Origin: CAWGJF01 sp963822905
GTDB taxonomy: Bacteria; Bacteroidota; Ignavibacteria; Ignavibacteriales; Ignavibacteriaceae
DNA length: 64,000 bases
NCBI GenBank assembly: GCA_963822905.1
Contig: CAWGJF010000003.1
Location: 496,001-560,000, forward strand
Direction: 5' to 3'
Part shown: positions 17,540 through 27,718 of the stretch, piece after piece
Layout of the letters: every line of letters starts with the position of its first letter
Position numbering within the stretch: position 1 is the stretch's first letter
Notes under the pieces: model-generated
Databases searched by the model: none
The model's input: the letters and a program-made list of their open reading frames with translations, nothing else
Told to the model about the DNA's origin: nothing
Translations under genes and position numbers: made by a program

Positions 17540-20500
17540 TTAATAATCCCCCTTAATGAGTGATTTTATTTTACGGAGTCTGCTTAACTTTCCCTTAAAC
17601 CTGATAGTTGTTCCTATGTCTTTTGCAGATTGAATTTCGAATTCACCATTCAATTTATGTGCACGGTTTGACATATTCTTCATTCCGTTTCCGTTTCCCT
17701 TTTCTTTTATTGTAAAACCAATTCCGTCATCTATTAGACTCATCTCTATTCTTTCATGGTTTACTAAAGCCTCTAAAAGAATTTTCCTGCATTTGCTGTG
17801 TTTTATTGAATTATTAATCGCTTCTTTAAAAATTAACAATAGATTTTGTTTGTATTCCATCGGTAATTTTACATCGCTGGCGATATCGATGTTTCTAACC
17901 TGGAAAGAAATTCCAACCGAGTTAAGAAATTCGTTGTATGAATCTTTCAGTTTAATTATCAGGTCATACAATGAATCTCTTTTAGGATTCACAACCCAAA
18001 CAATATCGCTCATACTATCAACCAATTGGCGTGCAGTTTCGCTGATATTGATAAGTTCCTTTGAATCTCCGTTGACCCGTGATTTTGATTTCCGGTTTGC
18101 AACTTCACTCAGTATTGAAATTTCTGTTAACCCGGCACCAATGTTATCATGTAAATCTGATGCTATATTTGATTTTATTTTTTCAATTGCAAGCTGGTTC
18201 CTGATTCGAATCGTACTTACATAATAAATTAAAAATGAAATCAGAAGAACAATTAAAGTGATAAACCACCATGTTTCCCAGAAGGGAGGATTTATTGTTA
18301 GTTTAATCGATGTGCCTTCATCGTTCCATATCCCGTCTGAGTTCGATCCTTTTACTATAAAAGTATATGTGCCGGCTGGCAGATTAGTGTAGTTCGCGAT
18401 TCTCATTGAAGCACCAACATACCGCCAGTTATTCTGGAATCCTTCAAGTTTGTATGCATATTGATTCTGGGTAGGATTAGAAAAATCCAGGGAAGCAAAC
18501 TCAAATGATATAAAATTCTGCTTATAAGAAAGTATTAACTCAGATTGCGAGCCATGAATCTTTTCATCAAATATTTTTATTGAACTGATTACTATAGGGG
18601 GTAAATAGCTGTCGATATTAATGCTGTCCGGGTTGAAATAGTTGAGCCCATTAATTCCACCGAAATAAAGAACATCATTTTTATCTTTGAAATAAGCACC
18701 ACCACTAAATTCCATGCTTTGAACACCATCATCTAAACCAAACTGAGTAAATTTTTCAGTTTCAGAATTAAACATAAAAATTCCATCGTCTGTACTGAAC
18801 CATAAATTGAAATAATTATCTTCAAGAATTCCATATACTACTGCACTGGTTAAACCATGGAATGATGAATAACTGTTAAAAGTTTTATTGTTTGGATTAA
18901 ACTTATTTAGTCCGCCGCTTGATGTTCCTACCCAGTAATTGCCCTTTGAATCTTCAAGCATTGAAAGAACCTTATCACTGCTGATTGAATGTGGATTTTT
19001 TGGATCATAACGATAAGATTCAAATTTTCCTGTTGACTCATTAAATTTGTTTAATCCGCCACCATAAGTTCCAACCCAAAAATTCTTTTTTGAATCTATA
19101 TAAATTACATATGCCCTGTTATCGGAAAGCGAAGTGTTATCCTTTGGATCATTTTCATAAACTCTTATGGTTTTCAGTTCTGAACTTGTACTTTTTTTAA
19201 AATCCAGTTTGTTAATCCCACCTCCGTAAGTAGCTATCCATATTACAGAATCGGATTCTATATAAATATCAAGGACCTGGTTTGCAGATATAGAATTCCG
19301 TTTGCCTGGCTGATTCCTGAATACATCTATTTTTCCAGTTTTGGGATTATACCTGTTTAATCCACCTCCGTAAGTTCCAATCCAGATATTTCCGAAATTG
19401 TCTTCGGCAATTGATCGAATGTGATTATCGCTTATAAAATTTCCTTGTGCAGAATTGTGCATAAAAATTTTGGTAGATCGGTTTCTAAAATCAATCTTGT
19501 TTAATCCGCCTTTGTATGTTCCGACCCATAGAAAATCTCTACTGTCTCTAAACACAGACCACACAACATCGTCATCCAGTTTAATACCATCAGTTGATTT
19601 GGAATTCAAAGTTTCAAATTTTGAATTTCTTTTTTTTATGAGTGTAACACCTTCACCCAGGTGAGAACCAACCCATAATCCTCCTGATCTGTCTGTGTAC
19701 AGAGATAAAATTTCATTGTCCGAAAATGAATTTTGATCATTTTCTTTTTTGTTGAAATGTTCAAATTTTCCTGATTTAACATCAAGTCTGTTTAATCCTC
19801 CTCCAAAAGTTCCAATCCAGATATAACCTTCAAAATCCTGTTCGATACAAGTAACAATATTGCTGCTCAACGAATTTTTAGAAGTGTTGTATTCAAATTT
19901 TTTAAATTCAGCTTTACCCGGATTTAGTATTTTGTTTTTTGCATCCAATAAATTTAATCCGCCGTCATAAGTTCCAATCCAGATGTTCTCATTTCTATCT
20001 TCGAAAAGCGTGATTACCTTGTCATCATCCAGGCAAACATCCGAATTATTCCTATTTACATACTTTATAAAAGAAAATTTCTTTTTGCCAGGATCACTTC
20101 TTAACAGCTTGTTAATTCCATCACAAAATGTCGCAACCCAAAGTGTACCACTTTTGTCAACTAACAAATCCATTATCCGGTTTGAACCTAGACCCTCTGG
20201 GTCTTTTAAATCTTTCCTGATGTGTTGCCCGGTTTCTTTCTTTTTATCAAACCTGATTATTCCGTTACCGAATGTTCCGATCCAGATATAACCTAATGTA
20301 TCTTGCGTAATTGCCGTAACAGAATTTATCTGGTTTCTTGAAAGTGCAAGAGGGTATTCATAGTAGCTTGGATCAGGTTCCTCAATTACATCCAGGTAAT
20401 CATTGACATAGTATCTTTTAAATTTTTCAGTTTTGGGATCGAACTTGTTGAAAAATCCATTAACTGTTCCAGCCCATATAAACCCTTTGTCATCTTCGTA

Positions 20501-20767
20501 TAGAGCAGAGATAAAATTATCTGAAATAGAAGTTGAGTCTTCGGGGTTATTGGAGTACACAAGAAATTCATAACCATCATACCTGTTTAAACCATCAATT
20601 GTAGCAAACCAAAGGTAACCCTGACGATCCTGGATTGTTGCAAATATTGTGCTTTGTGATAATCCATCTTTGTCGGTTAATTGCCTAATGCTGTATTCTT
20701 CATTTAAAGGATGAATGTAAACAGTCAGGAATAAACTAATGATTAGATATTGAACAAGATTTCTCAT
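17540..20767 (-). CDS. beta-propeller/Y_Y_Y sensor histidine kinase
   Basis: The 1075-residue kinase has a signal-like first helix, then about fourteen two-component-propeller repeats (residues about 25-720; recurring GYIWIGTFGGGLNR-type units) predicted to form paired beta-propellers in the periplasm. A Y_Y_Y domain follows (about 760-825), then one membrane helix (about 832-852, WWFITLIVLLISFLIYYV), and a HisKA_3 kinase core with His873 in DLHDNIGAGL and an ATPase domain (EAINNSIKHSK, DDGIGF). This layout is that of hybrid-type polysaccharide sensors of Bacteroidota but without the receiver/AraC part, which is replaced by the separate NarL-type regulator four bases downstream. The ligand is unknown; glycans are typical for relatives. 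Confidence 0.92.
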   Translation of the reverse strand: MRNLVQYLIISLFLTVYIHPLNEEYSIRQLTDKDGLSQSTIFATIQDRQGYLWFATIDGLNRYDGYEFLVYSNNPEDSTSISDNFISALYEDDKGFIWAGTVNGFFNKFDPKTEKFKRYYVNDYLDVIEEPDPSYYEYPLALSRNQINSVTAITQDTLGYIWIGTFGNGIIRFDKKKETGQHIRKDLKDPEGLGSNRIMDLLVDKSGTLWVATFCDGINKLLRSDPGKKKFSFIKYVNRNNSDVCLDDDKVITLFEDRNENIWIGTYDGGLNLLDAKNKILNPGKAEFKKFEYNTSKNSLSSNIVTCIEQDFEGYIWIGTFGGGLNRLDVKSGKFEHFNKKENDQNSFSDNEILSLYTDRSGGLWVGSHLGEGVTLIKKRNSKFETLNSKSTDGIKLDDDVVWSVFRDSRDFLWVGTYKGGLNKIDFRNRSTKIFMHNSAQGNFISDNHIRSIAEDNFGNIWIGTYGGGLNRYNPKTGKIDVFRNQPGKRNSISANQVLDIYIESDSVIWIATYGGGINKLDFKKSTSSELKTIRVYENDPKDNTSLSDNRAYVIYIDSKKNFWVGTYGGGLNKFNESTGKFESYRYDPKNPHSISSDKVLSMLEDSKGNYWVGTSSGGLNKFNPNNKTFNSYSSFHGLTSAVVYGILEDNYFNLWFSTDDGIFMFNSETEKFTQFGLDDGVQSMEFSGGAYFKDKNDVLYFGGINGLNYFNPDSINIDSYLPPIVISSIKIFDEKIHGSQSELILSYKQNFISFEFASLDFSNPTQNQYAYKLEGFQNNWRYVGASMRIANYTNLPAGTYTFIVKGSNSDGIWNDEGTSIKLTINPPFWETWWFITLIVLLISFLIYYVSTIRIRNQLAIEKIKSNIASDLHDNIGAGLTEISILSEVANRKSKSRVNGDSKELINISETARQLVDSMSDIVWVVNPKRDSLYDLIIKLKDSYNEFLNSVGISFQVRNIDIASDVKLPMEYKQNLLLIFKEAINNSIKHSKCRKILLEALVNHERIEMSLIDDGIGFTIKEKGNGNGMKNMSNRAHKLNGEFEIQSAKDIGTTIRFKGKLSRLRKIKSLIKGDY

Positions 20768-20948
20768 TCGCTTAATTTAAGAATAAATTTATGCAACCTT
20801 TACTAATGATAAATATAATAAATATGTTGTTTTAATTAATCAGATAAATTGACCCTTCGAAAAATTTGTTATGTGACAAATAACACGAAACTTCAATATT
20901 ATACTCTGCATCTTATCAAGACAAAATTATTATGATAATGGAGTAGTC

Positions 20949-21659
20949 ATGAAGAAAATAGTTCATAAAGGGCAAGATAGAGGAAAAGCTGAATATGGCT
21001 GGCTACATAGCAGACACAGTTTTAGTTTTGGAAATTATTATGATCCCGAAAAAGTAAACTTCGGTTTACTAAGAGTGTTGAACGATGATACTGTCGAATC
21101 TGGAGCCGGATTTGGTACTCATCCACATGATAATATGGAGATCATTTCAATTGTTCTGGAGGGTGAACTGGCACATAAAGATAGCATGGGTTCAAAATCT
21201 GTAATATATAAAGGTGATGTTCAGGTGATGTCTGCAGGAACAGGAATAACTCATTCTGAATTTAACAATTCAAAAGATAAGCTGGTAAAATTTTTGCAGA
21301 TATGGATATTCCCTGATGAGCAAGGAATAAAGCCACGTTACGAACAAGATAAATTTTCAATTGATGATTTAACTAATAGAATTCAAACTGTTGTCACAAA
21401 CAATGGAAATGATAGAACTTTGTTGATTCATCAACAAGCAGCGATTTCTCTTGGGCAATTAAGTAAAGATAAATCAACTCAATATAAATTCAGGGTTGGA
21501 GGAAATGGTATATATATTTTTAATCTTGAAGGCAGCTTGAATGTTTCAGGTGAAATCATAAATGAAAGAGATGCAATTGGTCTTTGGAAGACAGATGAAG
21601 TAGAAATTAAAGCAACAAAAGACAGCAAGTTTGTGGTTATTGAAGTTCCAATGAATTAA
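20949..21659 (+). CDS. pirin family protein (YhaK/YhhW-like)
   Basis: The 236-residue bicupin has the N-terminal metal site of pirins: His58, His60, His102 and Glu104 (HPHDNME and THSEFN). Some relatives are quercetin 2,3-dioxygenases and others are redox-sensing co-regulators, so the function is open. GGAG is eight bases upstream of the ATG. The last four bases overlap the stop end of the convergent membrane gene. Confidence 0.9.
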   Translation: MKKIVHKGQDRGKAEYGWLHSRHSFSFGNYYDPEKVNFGLLRVLNDDTVESGAGFGTHPHDNMEIISIVLEGELAHKDSMGSKSVIYKGDVQVMSAGTGITHSEFNNSKDKLVKFLQIWIFPDEQGIKPRYEQDKFSIDDLTNRIQTVVTNNGNDRTLLIHQQAAISLGQLSKDKSTQYKFRVGGNGIYIFNLEGSLNVSGEIINERDAIGLWKTDEVEIKATKDSKFVVIEVPMN

Positions 21660-23059
21660 GTAGCAAGCTCAAAATACTTCCTCACCTTTTTAGTTTTTAA
21701 TTCCCAGATGAAAAATAATATTACCGGCAGATGCTGTAAATAAATAAAACAATCTGTAAGATAATTCAAATTATATAGTGGCAGTAAAACGGGATAGAGA
21801 AGCAAGGCTGCTTTTGGTCTTATTACAAGAAGTGGAACCATCCAGGTATAGTACCATGGGAATTGTGCAGGACTAATAAGAAACAAAATCACAACTATCA
21901 ACGACGCTTTTTCAAAAAAAATAAAATGGTTTTCAGATTTTTTCCGCAGGATAAAAAATAAAATTATCAGGTAGACAATACCGATTCCAAACCTTGGTAA
22001 AAGATAATTATAGCTAAGAGAAATACCAGTTACAGAAATTATCCAACTAATAAAATCACTAAAAAAATTGTAGAACGCTGCATTATTTACCCAGGCTTCT
22101 GCGTAACGTACAAAACCTAGTGACTCATCAATTCCACTGATTAACACAGGAATGAAAAGGGCTATCACAATTCCCGAATAAATCACTAAATTTTTCACTA
22201 CAAGATTTTTATTATTCCAATCTTTCCTTATATAAAGTAGCAATAAAATTAATGGCCATACTTTAAACCCAGTTGCTACTGCAAGTAATACTATTGCTGC
22301 TGTTTGTTTTTTCTTTATAAAAAAGTAAAGTGAAAACATTACAAACGGTAGTGCAAGCAAATCCATGTGAGCTGCAGAATAAAATTCATGGAGAACAATC
22401 GGATTGAGCCAGTAGAAAGAAAGAAAAAATAGAGACAATTTCAAAAACTTTAATAGACGATAAAGAATAAAGAGAAGAAGAAGATCAAACAGAAGTAGTA
22501 TAAGTTTCCATATCCAGGTTTGCCAGGGAGCAATAAAGTACGCAGAAGCAAATATGCCTTGTGCAAGCAAAGGATAGATTGTTCTAATGTGTCTGTGGTT
22601 TATATTATTAAAAACTTCTCCAGATTCTTTTTTTAATTGGACAAGTCTATCCGGAATTTGAAGAGAATCATTTTCAACATCTTGTGGGCTATATTTGTAT
22701 GGATTGATACCATTTGCCGTTACAGCACCATCCCAAAAATACCTGTAGAAATCATCTTCAAGAACTGGAGTTGAAGGAATGAGAATAATTCTGGAAATTA
22801 ATCCGGTAAAAATTATTATCGGCAGCCAAAACCTCTTATTAATAATTTTTTTGATATTAATAACTGAAATGAAGAAATAAATTCCGATAATTATTTTAAA
22901 ACATCTTAATGGAACAATCTGATCAGTTGAAGGATTGTTAATTTTAGCCAGATCCGTGGAGACACTAAGAAGATATATTGAATATGCAGGAAGAAGTATC
23001 AGGAAAATTATCCAAACAGAAATAAAAAACTTATTTTTTGCTTCGATATTAATGTTCAT
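21656..23059 (-). CDS. GT-C-like polytopic membrane glycosyltransferase
   Basis: A 467-residue protein with about 10-12 membrane segments and the acidic motif EDDFYRYFWDG at 101-111 in the first large loop, where GT-C glycosyltransferases that use polyprenyl-phosphate sugars carry their catalytic acidic residues. The length and pattern resemble GT87/mannosyltransferase-like proteins. Donor and acceptor are unknown. It may serve the glycan genes further along. It is monocistronic, convergent with pirin and divergent from the radical SAM gene. Confidence 0.7.
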   Translation of the reverse strand: MNINIEAKNKFFISVWIIFLILLPAYSIYLLSVSTDLAKINNPSTDQIVPLRCFKIIIGIYFFISVINIKKIINKRFWLPIIIFTGLISRIILIPSTPVLEDDFYRYFWDGAVTANGINPYKYSPQDVENDSLQIPDRLVQLKKESGEVFNNINHRHIRTIYPLLAQGIFASAYFIAPWQTWIWKLILLLFDLLLLFILYRLLKFLKLSLFFLSFYWLNPIVLHEFYSAAHMDLLALPFVMFSLYFFIKKKQTAAIVLLAVATGFKVWPLILLLLYIRKDWNNKNLVVKNLVIYSGIVIALFIPVLISGIDESLGFVRYAEAWVNNAAFYNFFSDFISWIISVTGISLSYNYLLPRFGIGIVYLIILFFILRKKSENHFIFFEKASLIVVILFLISPAQFPWYYTWMVPLLVIRPKAALLLYPVLLPLYNLNYLTDCFIYLQHLPVILFFIWELKTKKVRKYFELAT

Positions 23060-23193
23060 TTTTTTTCTGTTGTTTTATCAAAATGTGTAAAACATAAAAT
23101 TTATTTGAGAATATCCAAAGTATTTTTGTTATCTTGTTGGAAATATAAATTCATCTAACTACAAATGGAAAAATTCCTTATCTCTTAAAAACT

Positions 23194-24240
23194 ATGAAGA
23201 ATACTTCCGTAGTTGAAATAGCTAAACGATTTGCCACATTAAAAACACACAAAATTTATTCAATGCCGATCGTGATTTTAATGCCGCACAGCAGGTGCAA
23301 TTGTCGATGCGTTATGTGTGATATCTGGAAGGGAAATAATAATGTTCAACAACTGGAAGAGTCTGATATTTCAAAATTGTTGATCTCGTTAAAAAATTTG
23401 AATACAAAAACTGTCGTAATGTCCGGCGGAGAGGCGTTAATGCATCCGAATTTTTTCAGGCTTTGTGAATTACTAAAATCCCAAAATCTGAAAATAACAA
23501 TTCTTTCAACAGGATTACTTTTAAAAAAGTATGCGGAAAAAATCATTAATATGACTGATGAGGTAATTGTTTCTTTGGACGGATCAAGAGAGGTACACGA
23601 TAAAATCAGAAATATTCCGAATGCCTATGATAAGTTAAAAGAAGGAGTTCAGGAGCTTAAAAAGATTAAATCTGATTTCAGAGTAACTGCCAGGAGTGTA
23701 ATTCAAAAAGAAAATTTTAAAGATTTTCCAAACATTGTGGATTCTGCAAAAGAGATTGGTCTCGACCAGATTAGTTTTTTAACTGCAGATGTAACAACAG
23801 ACGCATTCAACAGGGAAGAATTATGGGGAGATGAAAAAGTCGGTGAAATAAAGTTATCAATTGAAGAAGTGAAAAATTTTAAAGAGATAATCGAATCACT
23901 TATTAAGACTCATCCGAAAGATTTTGAAACAAAATTTATTGCCGAGTCTCCTGACAAAATCAGAAGGTTCTATCACTATTACGCAGCTTATCATGCTCTA
24001 AATAAGTTCCCTGTAATCAGGTGTAACGCACCTTGGGTTTCTGCTGTAATTGAGGCTGACGGAAATGTTCGTCCCTGCTTCTTTCATGCTAAAATCGGGA
24101 ATATTAAAGAATCAAATTTAATTGAGATAATAAATTCTGAACAATCAATTATGTTCAGGAAAAACCTGGATATGACAGAAAACCCTGTTTGCAAAAAATG
24201 TGTTTGTTATTTAAACCTTTCGCCATTTGCCACCCCATAA
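23194..24240 (+). CDS. radical SAM/SPASM-domain enzyme
   Basis: The 348-residue enzyme carries the CxxxCxxC cluster motif at Cys35, Cys39 and Cys42 (within SRCNCRCVMCDIW) and the SAM-binding GGE-like strand VVMSGGEAL. A C-terminal SPASM-like region has Cys in RCNAPW, RPCFFHA and PVCKKCVC, consistent with auxiliary iron-sulfur clusters. Such enzymes modify peptides, sugars or alcohols; no small precursor peptide gene is evident nearby. Its stop overlaps the start of the following membrane gene by one base, so the two are coupled. Confidence 0.88.
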   Translation: MKNTSVVEIAKRFATLKTHKIYSMPIVILMPHSRCNCRCVMCDIWKGNNNVQQLEESDISKLLISLKNLNTKTVVMSGGEALMHPNFFRLCELLKSQNLKITILSTGLLLKKYAEKIINMTDEVIVSLDGSREVHDKIRNIPNAYDKLKEGVQELKKIKSDFRVTARSVIQKENFKDFPNIVDSAKEIGLDQISFLTADVTTDAFNREELWGDEKVGEIKLSIEEVKNFKEIIESLIKTHPKDFETKFIAESPDKIRRFYHYYAAYHALNKFPVIRCNAPWVSAVIEADGNVRPCFFHAKIGNIKESNLIEIINSEQSIMFRKNLDMTENPVCKKCVCYLNLSPFATP

Positions 24241-25511
24241 TGTCTGCTTCAATCAACAAGCTTTTTACTTCGTTAAAAAAAAATAAAACCAGGACACTCT
24301 GGGCTATAGCTTTAATTCTTTTTGTTTATTTTATTTATCAGGTAACTATAAATGCAACGAAACCCACACACGGTTTTAGTTCATATTACACAGCTTCAAA
24401 ACTTTTAGTTGAAGGAGAAAATGTTTCTCAATTTTATAATAATGATTGGTTTAGAACCAATTTGGCAAAATATGTCCCTGGAATCTTTGAAATTTATAAT
24501 GTAAACCTTCCAACCACTTCTTTAATGTTGCTTCCACTTACACCTTTTGATTACAATACAGCCAGAATTATATGGATAATTTTTAATTGCCTGCTTTTAA
24601 TATTTACACTTAATTATTTATTTAAAAAGCTTGAGTTCCAAAAGGATTGGATTCCTTTTATCCTGGTAATTTTTTTATTGTTTCAACCATTGTATGCAAA
24701 TATTGTTTTTGCACAAGTATACATTTTAATTTTTTCAGTATTAACATTTGCTTTGTTTGGATATAAATCCGGGAAGCAGACTTTGTCGGGTATTTTGATT
24801 GGTTTTATGATTATCCTGAAAACTTTTGGTTTAATTTTATTTGTTCTTTTATTAATACAAAAAAAATGGCGAACCATTTTGTGGATGCTGGTAACCATAA
24901 TTTTTGTTTCATTGATTAGCTTGCCCTGGATTGGAACAAATGCCTGGTTTGTTTATGCTGATAAAATATTGCAATTCAGTTCATTACCCTCGTTAAGCGT
25001 AACTGCATATCAGACTATACATAGCTTTTTTTATCACTTTACTGTCTACAATCAACAATGGAATCCCTATCCTGTAATTAATCTTCCTTTATTAGGGAAA
25101 CTACTTACAGTAAGTTTTAGTCTGTTTTTATTAGCAGCTGTAATCTTTTATGCTTTCAGGCAGAAAAGTCCGGAGTTGAGTTTTTCAATATTTATAATTG
25201 CAGGGGTAGTTTTAAGCCCTGTTTCATTGGATTATCATTACGTTGTTCTACTTTTGCCGATTTTAATTTTCATCAAATGGTTCAGGGAAAATAACACAAA
25301 GCTTTTATGGATTTTGTTATTCCTTTTTTATGCTTTGATAGCCGCAAGCCTACATTATTCTTCTAGCAAAATAACTGCCGGATGGGTTGCTATTTTTGCT
25401 TATCCGAAATTGTATGGAGCTTTAGGTTTGATGGGATTGTTTTTCTTTCAATTGATCAAGGATAAGCTTAAAGATTCGGAAAATATTTCTACAAGAACCC
25501 TTGCTGTTTAA
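24240..25511 (+). CDS. DUF2029/GT87-like membrane glycosyltransferase
   Basis: A polytopic 423-residue protein with about ten membrane segments resembling the GT87/DUF2029 family of polyprenyl-phosphate-sugar transferases. The start chosen is the ATG at 24240, which shares its first base with the radical SAM stop (TAATG); an in-frame ATG at 24189 would add 17 residues inside that gene. The first extracytoplasmic loop contains SYYTASKLLVEG. Donor and acceptor are unknown. Its 3' end overlaps the convergent methyltransferase by four bases. Confidence 0.72.
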   Translation: MSASINKLFTSLKKNKTRTLWAIALILFVYFIYQVTINATKPTHGFSSYYTASKLLVEGENVSQFYNNDWFRTNLAKYVPGIFEIYNVNLPTTSLMLLPLTPFDYNTARIIWIIFNCLLLIFTLNYLFKKLEFQKDWIPFILVIFLLFQPLYANIVFAQVYILIFSVLTFALFGYKSGKQTLSGILIGFMIILKTFGLILFVLLLIQKKWRTILWMLVTIIFVSLISLPWIGTNAWFVYADKILQFSSLPSLSVTAYQTIHSFFYHFTVYNQQWNPYPVINLPLLGKLLTVSFSLFLLAAVIFYAFRQKSPELSFSIFIIAGVVLSPVSLDYHYVVLLLPILIFIKWFRENNTKLLWILLFLFYALIAASLHYSSSKITAGWVAIFAYPKLYGALGLMGLFFFQLIKDKLKDSENISTRTLAV

Positions 25512-26164
25512 TATGTTTTTAAAATATAAATGTAATTCCTTTCGCCCAAGACAGTTTTCTTTTCAACAAGATCCCATGCAAATTCTTTCTTTTCTCCAAT
25601 TGATTTAATCATGTCAATGTCGCACACTTCCGAAAGGATCATATAAACTTTTGAATCTTTAATAATGTGATCAGCTAGTGAATCGAATAACCTGATAAAA
25701 TATTCATGATTTTGTCCACAATACCATGCATACTCTTCATCTTTCACCGGGTCTTTTTTATAATAAGGTGGATTTATAATAATGTAGTCGAATTTTAATC
25801 CGGTTAAATTTTGAAAAAGATCTGACTGAATAACAGAAATCTCAACATTATTTTGATCTGCATTCAATCTTATGTTTTCAATTGCAATTCCACTTATATC
25901 TGATGCGTAAACTTTCGCACCTTTTTTCGCAGCTAAAATTGAAATTATTCCTGATCCGGCACCTAATTCAAGAAAACTTTTTTGTTTAAGATTCAATCTC
26001 TCAACAAAATTTAACAACATTTTTGAGCTGATAAATAACCCGGGATGAAAAACTCCGGGTTTTACTAGCACTTTAAGGTCTTTGTAAGAAAAATCTCTTT
26101 CTTTGGAAGTGTAAATTTTGGCAAGTCTGCTTACAATTGGAGCTATTGGTCGAAAAATATTCAA
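25508..26164 (-). CDS. class I SAM methyltransferase with NPPY motif
   Basis: A 218-residue protein with motif I LELGAGSGIISILA, the acidic ASDIS turn, and NPPYY near residue 130. The NPPY motif marks amino-group methyltransferases that act on glutamine or adenine (HemK/PrmC, DNA and rRNA N6-enzymes). The N-terminal 35 residues may bind substrate. It is the last gene of the nine-gene unit, 24 bases after the B12-type radical SAM gene, so its target may be a product of the same pathway, although a housekeeping target is also possible. Confidence 0.8.
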   Translation of the reverse strand: MNIFRPIAPIVSRLAKIYTSKERDFSYKDLKVLVKPGVFHPGLFISSKMLLNFVERLNLKQKSFLELGAGSGIISILAAKKGAKVYASDISGIAIENIRLNADQNNVEISVIQSDLFQNLTGLKFDYIIINPPYYKKDPVKDEEYAWYCGQNHEYFIRLFDSLADHIIKDSKVYMILSEVCDIDMIKSIGEKKEFAWDLVEKKTVLGERNYIYILKTY

Positions 26165-26188
26165 AGAAAATCTTTCTCCGGTAAAAAT

Positions 26189-27700
26189 TTATTCAACATA
26201 AAAACCTTCTACTTCAGGACGTCGGTATTTCAGCCAGAATTTTTGAAGTGCTTTTAATTCATACGGTAGGGTATAGAAATCAAATTTGTATCTGAATGAA
26301 GAAATGAAACGCATAAACTTTCTTTGAAATTTAGTCAACTTAAAATCAGACAAAGTCGGGTATTGAGCGTTAATAACAGTTTCAAAATTTAATATTTTAT
26401 TTACCATTTCAGGTGTAAGCCAGGGAGTTAAAGGATTTTTCCTCAGATCAAAATTTTCCCAATGTGATGAAAGCCAGTCATCTAGGGTTTCGGGGAATTT
26501 AAAACCTGTCTCAGTTACTTTTTTATAAAGCTCAGATCCTTCCGTGGGCACTGGACTATAAACATAAATTATTATTTCGGTATCAGGGTTTATTTCTTTT
26601 ATTGTTTTAATGAATTGAATATCTTCATCAATTTGCTGCATAACTTTTCCAGGAGTTTCAGCAGGCAAACCGAGCACAAAGGAATATTCTGGAATAATAT
26701 TAAACTTTTTCATTCTCGCAGCAAACTGTTTTATTTGTTTGCTTGTTTGAGTTCCGCCCTTGTCCATTTGTTTCAGGATTGCATCATTACCCGTCTCCGC
26801 ACCAAAGAAGATCATTTTGCATCCGGCTTCTCTCATAATTGCAAGCGATTCATCACTATACTTATTAATCGTGTCTATTCTTCCTTCACCCCACCAGATG
26901 ATATTTTCATCTTTTATTAACCTGGAAAATTCAACGGTTCTTTTTTCAGAGACGAAAAAATTGTTATCGTGAAATTCTACAGCATTCGCTCCATAATTAT
27001 CTTTCAGAAATTTTACGTCTTTATAAATAAGTGATGCCGATTTGCCTTTCCATCTTGCTTCATAAATTGGAACAACGGCACAAAAGGAACACGTGAATGG
27101 ACAACCCATACTTGAATGATACGCTGCGGTTTTTGTTCCAAGAAAAGTTTTTCCCAGGTAATGTTTCAGAGAATATGTATCGTTCAACTTATTATAAGGT
27201 AATTGGGGTAGAGTATCCTGATCAAATAATCCGGCTTTGGGAGTTATAACGAATTGACCATTTCTTTTAAAGATAAGGTTTTCAATAATTGAAATATCAC
27301 TGTCGTTTTCTATAGCATCCAGAAGCTGTGGAAATGCTTCATCGCCGGGTCCATTAATTATAAAATCTACATAACCGGAATTAAGCACGCTTTTATATTG
27401 ATTTGAAGGAAAGTAACCACCCCAGATGTTTATTACATTTGGAAAATTTTCTCTAATATTTCTTACAATCGGAATTGCCTGCTTTAACTGCTGTCCCGGC
27501 ATAACAGTTGACCCAAAATATTTAAACTCACCGGTTGCCAAAAGATTGCTTATTTTTCTTAGCGGATCACTTTCGAGGTTTCCATCAACTAAAACATAAT
27601 CACGTTTTCCTTCAATTGATGCCCCAACCTGGAGGATGGAATTAGGAATCCTGTATTTTGAGTTTGCGCTTCTTGGATTGAATAAAATTGCTTTGTTCAT
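26189..27700 (-). CDS. B12-binding radical SAM enzyme (BchE-like class)
   Basis: The 503-residue enzyme has a cobalamin-binding Rossmann domain (about 1-150, with WGGYFPS and GPGDEAFPQLL) and a radical SAM domain with Cys200, Cys204 and Cys207 in MGCPFTCSFC, then a C-terminal extension of about 100 residues ending in EGFYVE. I see no DxHxxG lower-ligand motif, as is usual for this class. Known members methylate or rearrange unactivated carbons (for example HpnP, BchE), so this one probably alkylates a pathway intermediate. It is the eighth gene of the unit and follows the GT4 gene by 18 bases. Confidence 0.85.
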   Translation of the reverse strand: MNKAILFNPRSANSKYRIPNSILQVGASIEGKRDYVLVDGNLESDPLRKISNLLATGEFKYFGSTVMPGQQLKQAIPIVRNIRENFPNVINIWGGYFPSNQYKSVLNSGYVDFIINGPGDEAFPQLLDAIENDSDISIIENLIFKRNGQFVITPKAGLFDQDTLPQLPYNKLNDTYSLKHYLGKTFLGTKTAAYHSSMGCPFTCSFCAVVPIYEARWKGKSASLIYKDVKFLKDNYGANAVEFHDNNFFVSEKRTVEFSRLIKDENIIWWGEGRIDTINKYSDESLAIMREAGCKMIFFGAETGNDAILKQMDKGGTQTSKQIKQFAARMKKFNIIPEYSFVLGLPAETPGKVMQQIDEDIQFIKTIKEINPDTEIIIYVYSPVPTEGSELYKKVTETGFKFPETLDDWLSSHWENFDLRKNPLTPWLTPEMVNKILNFETVINAQYPTLSDFKLTKFQRKFMRFISSFRYKFDFYTLPYELKALQKFWLKYRRPEVEGFYVE

Positions 27701-27718
27701 ATTTCTTGTGAAAATAAT

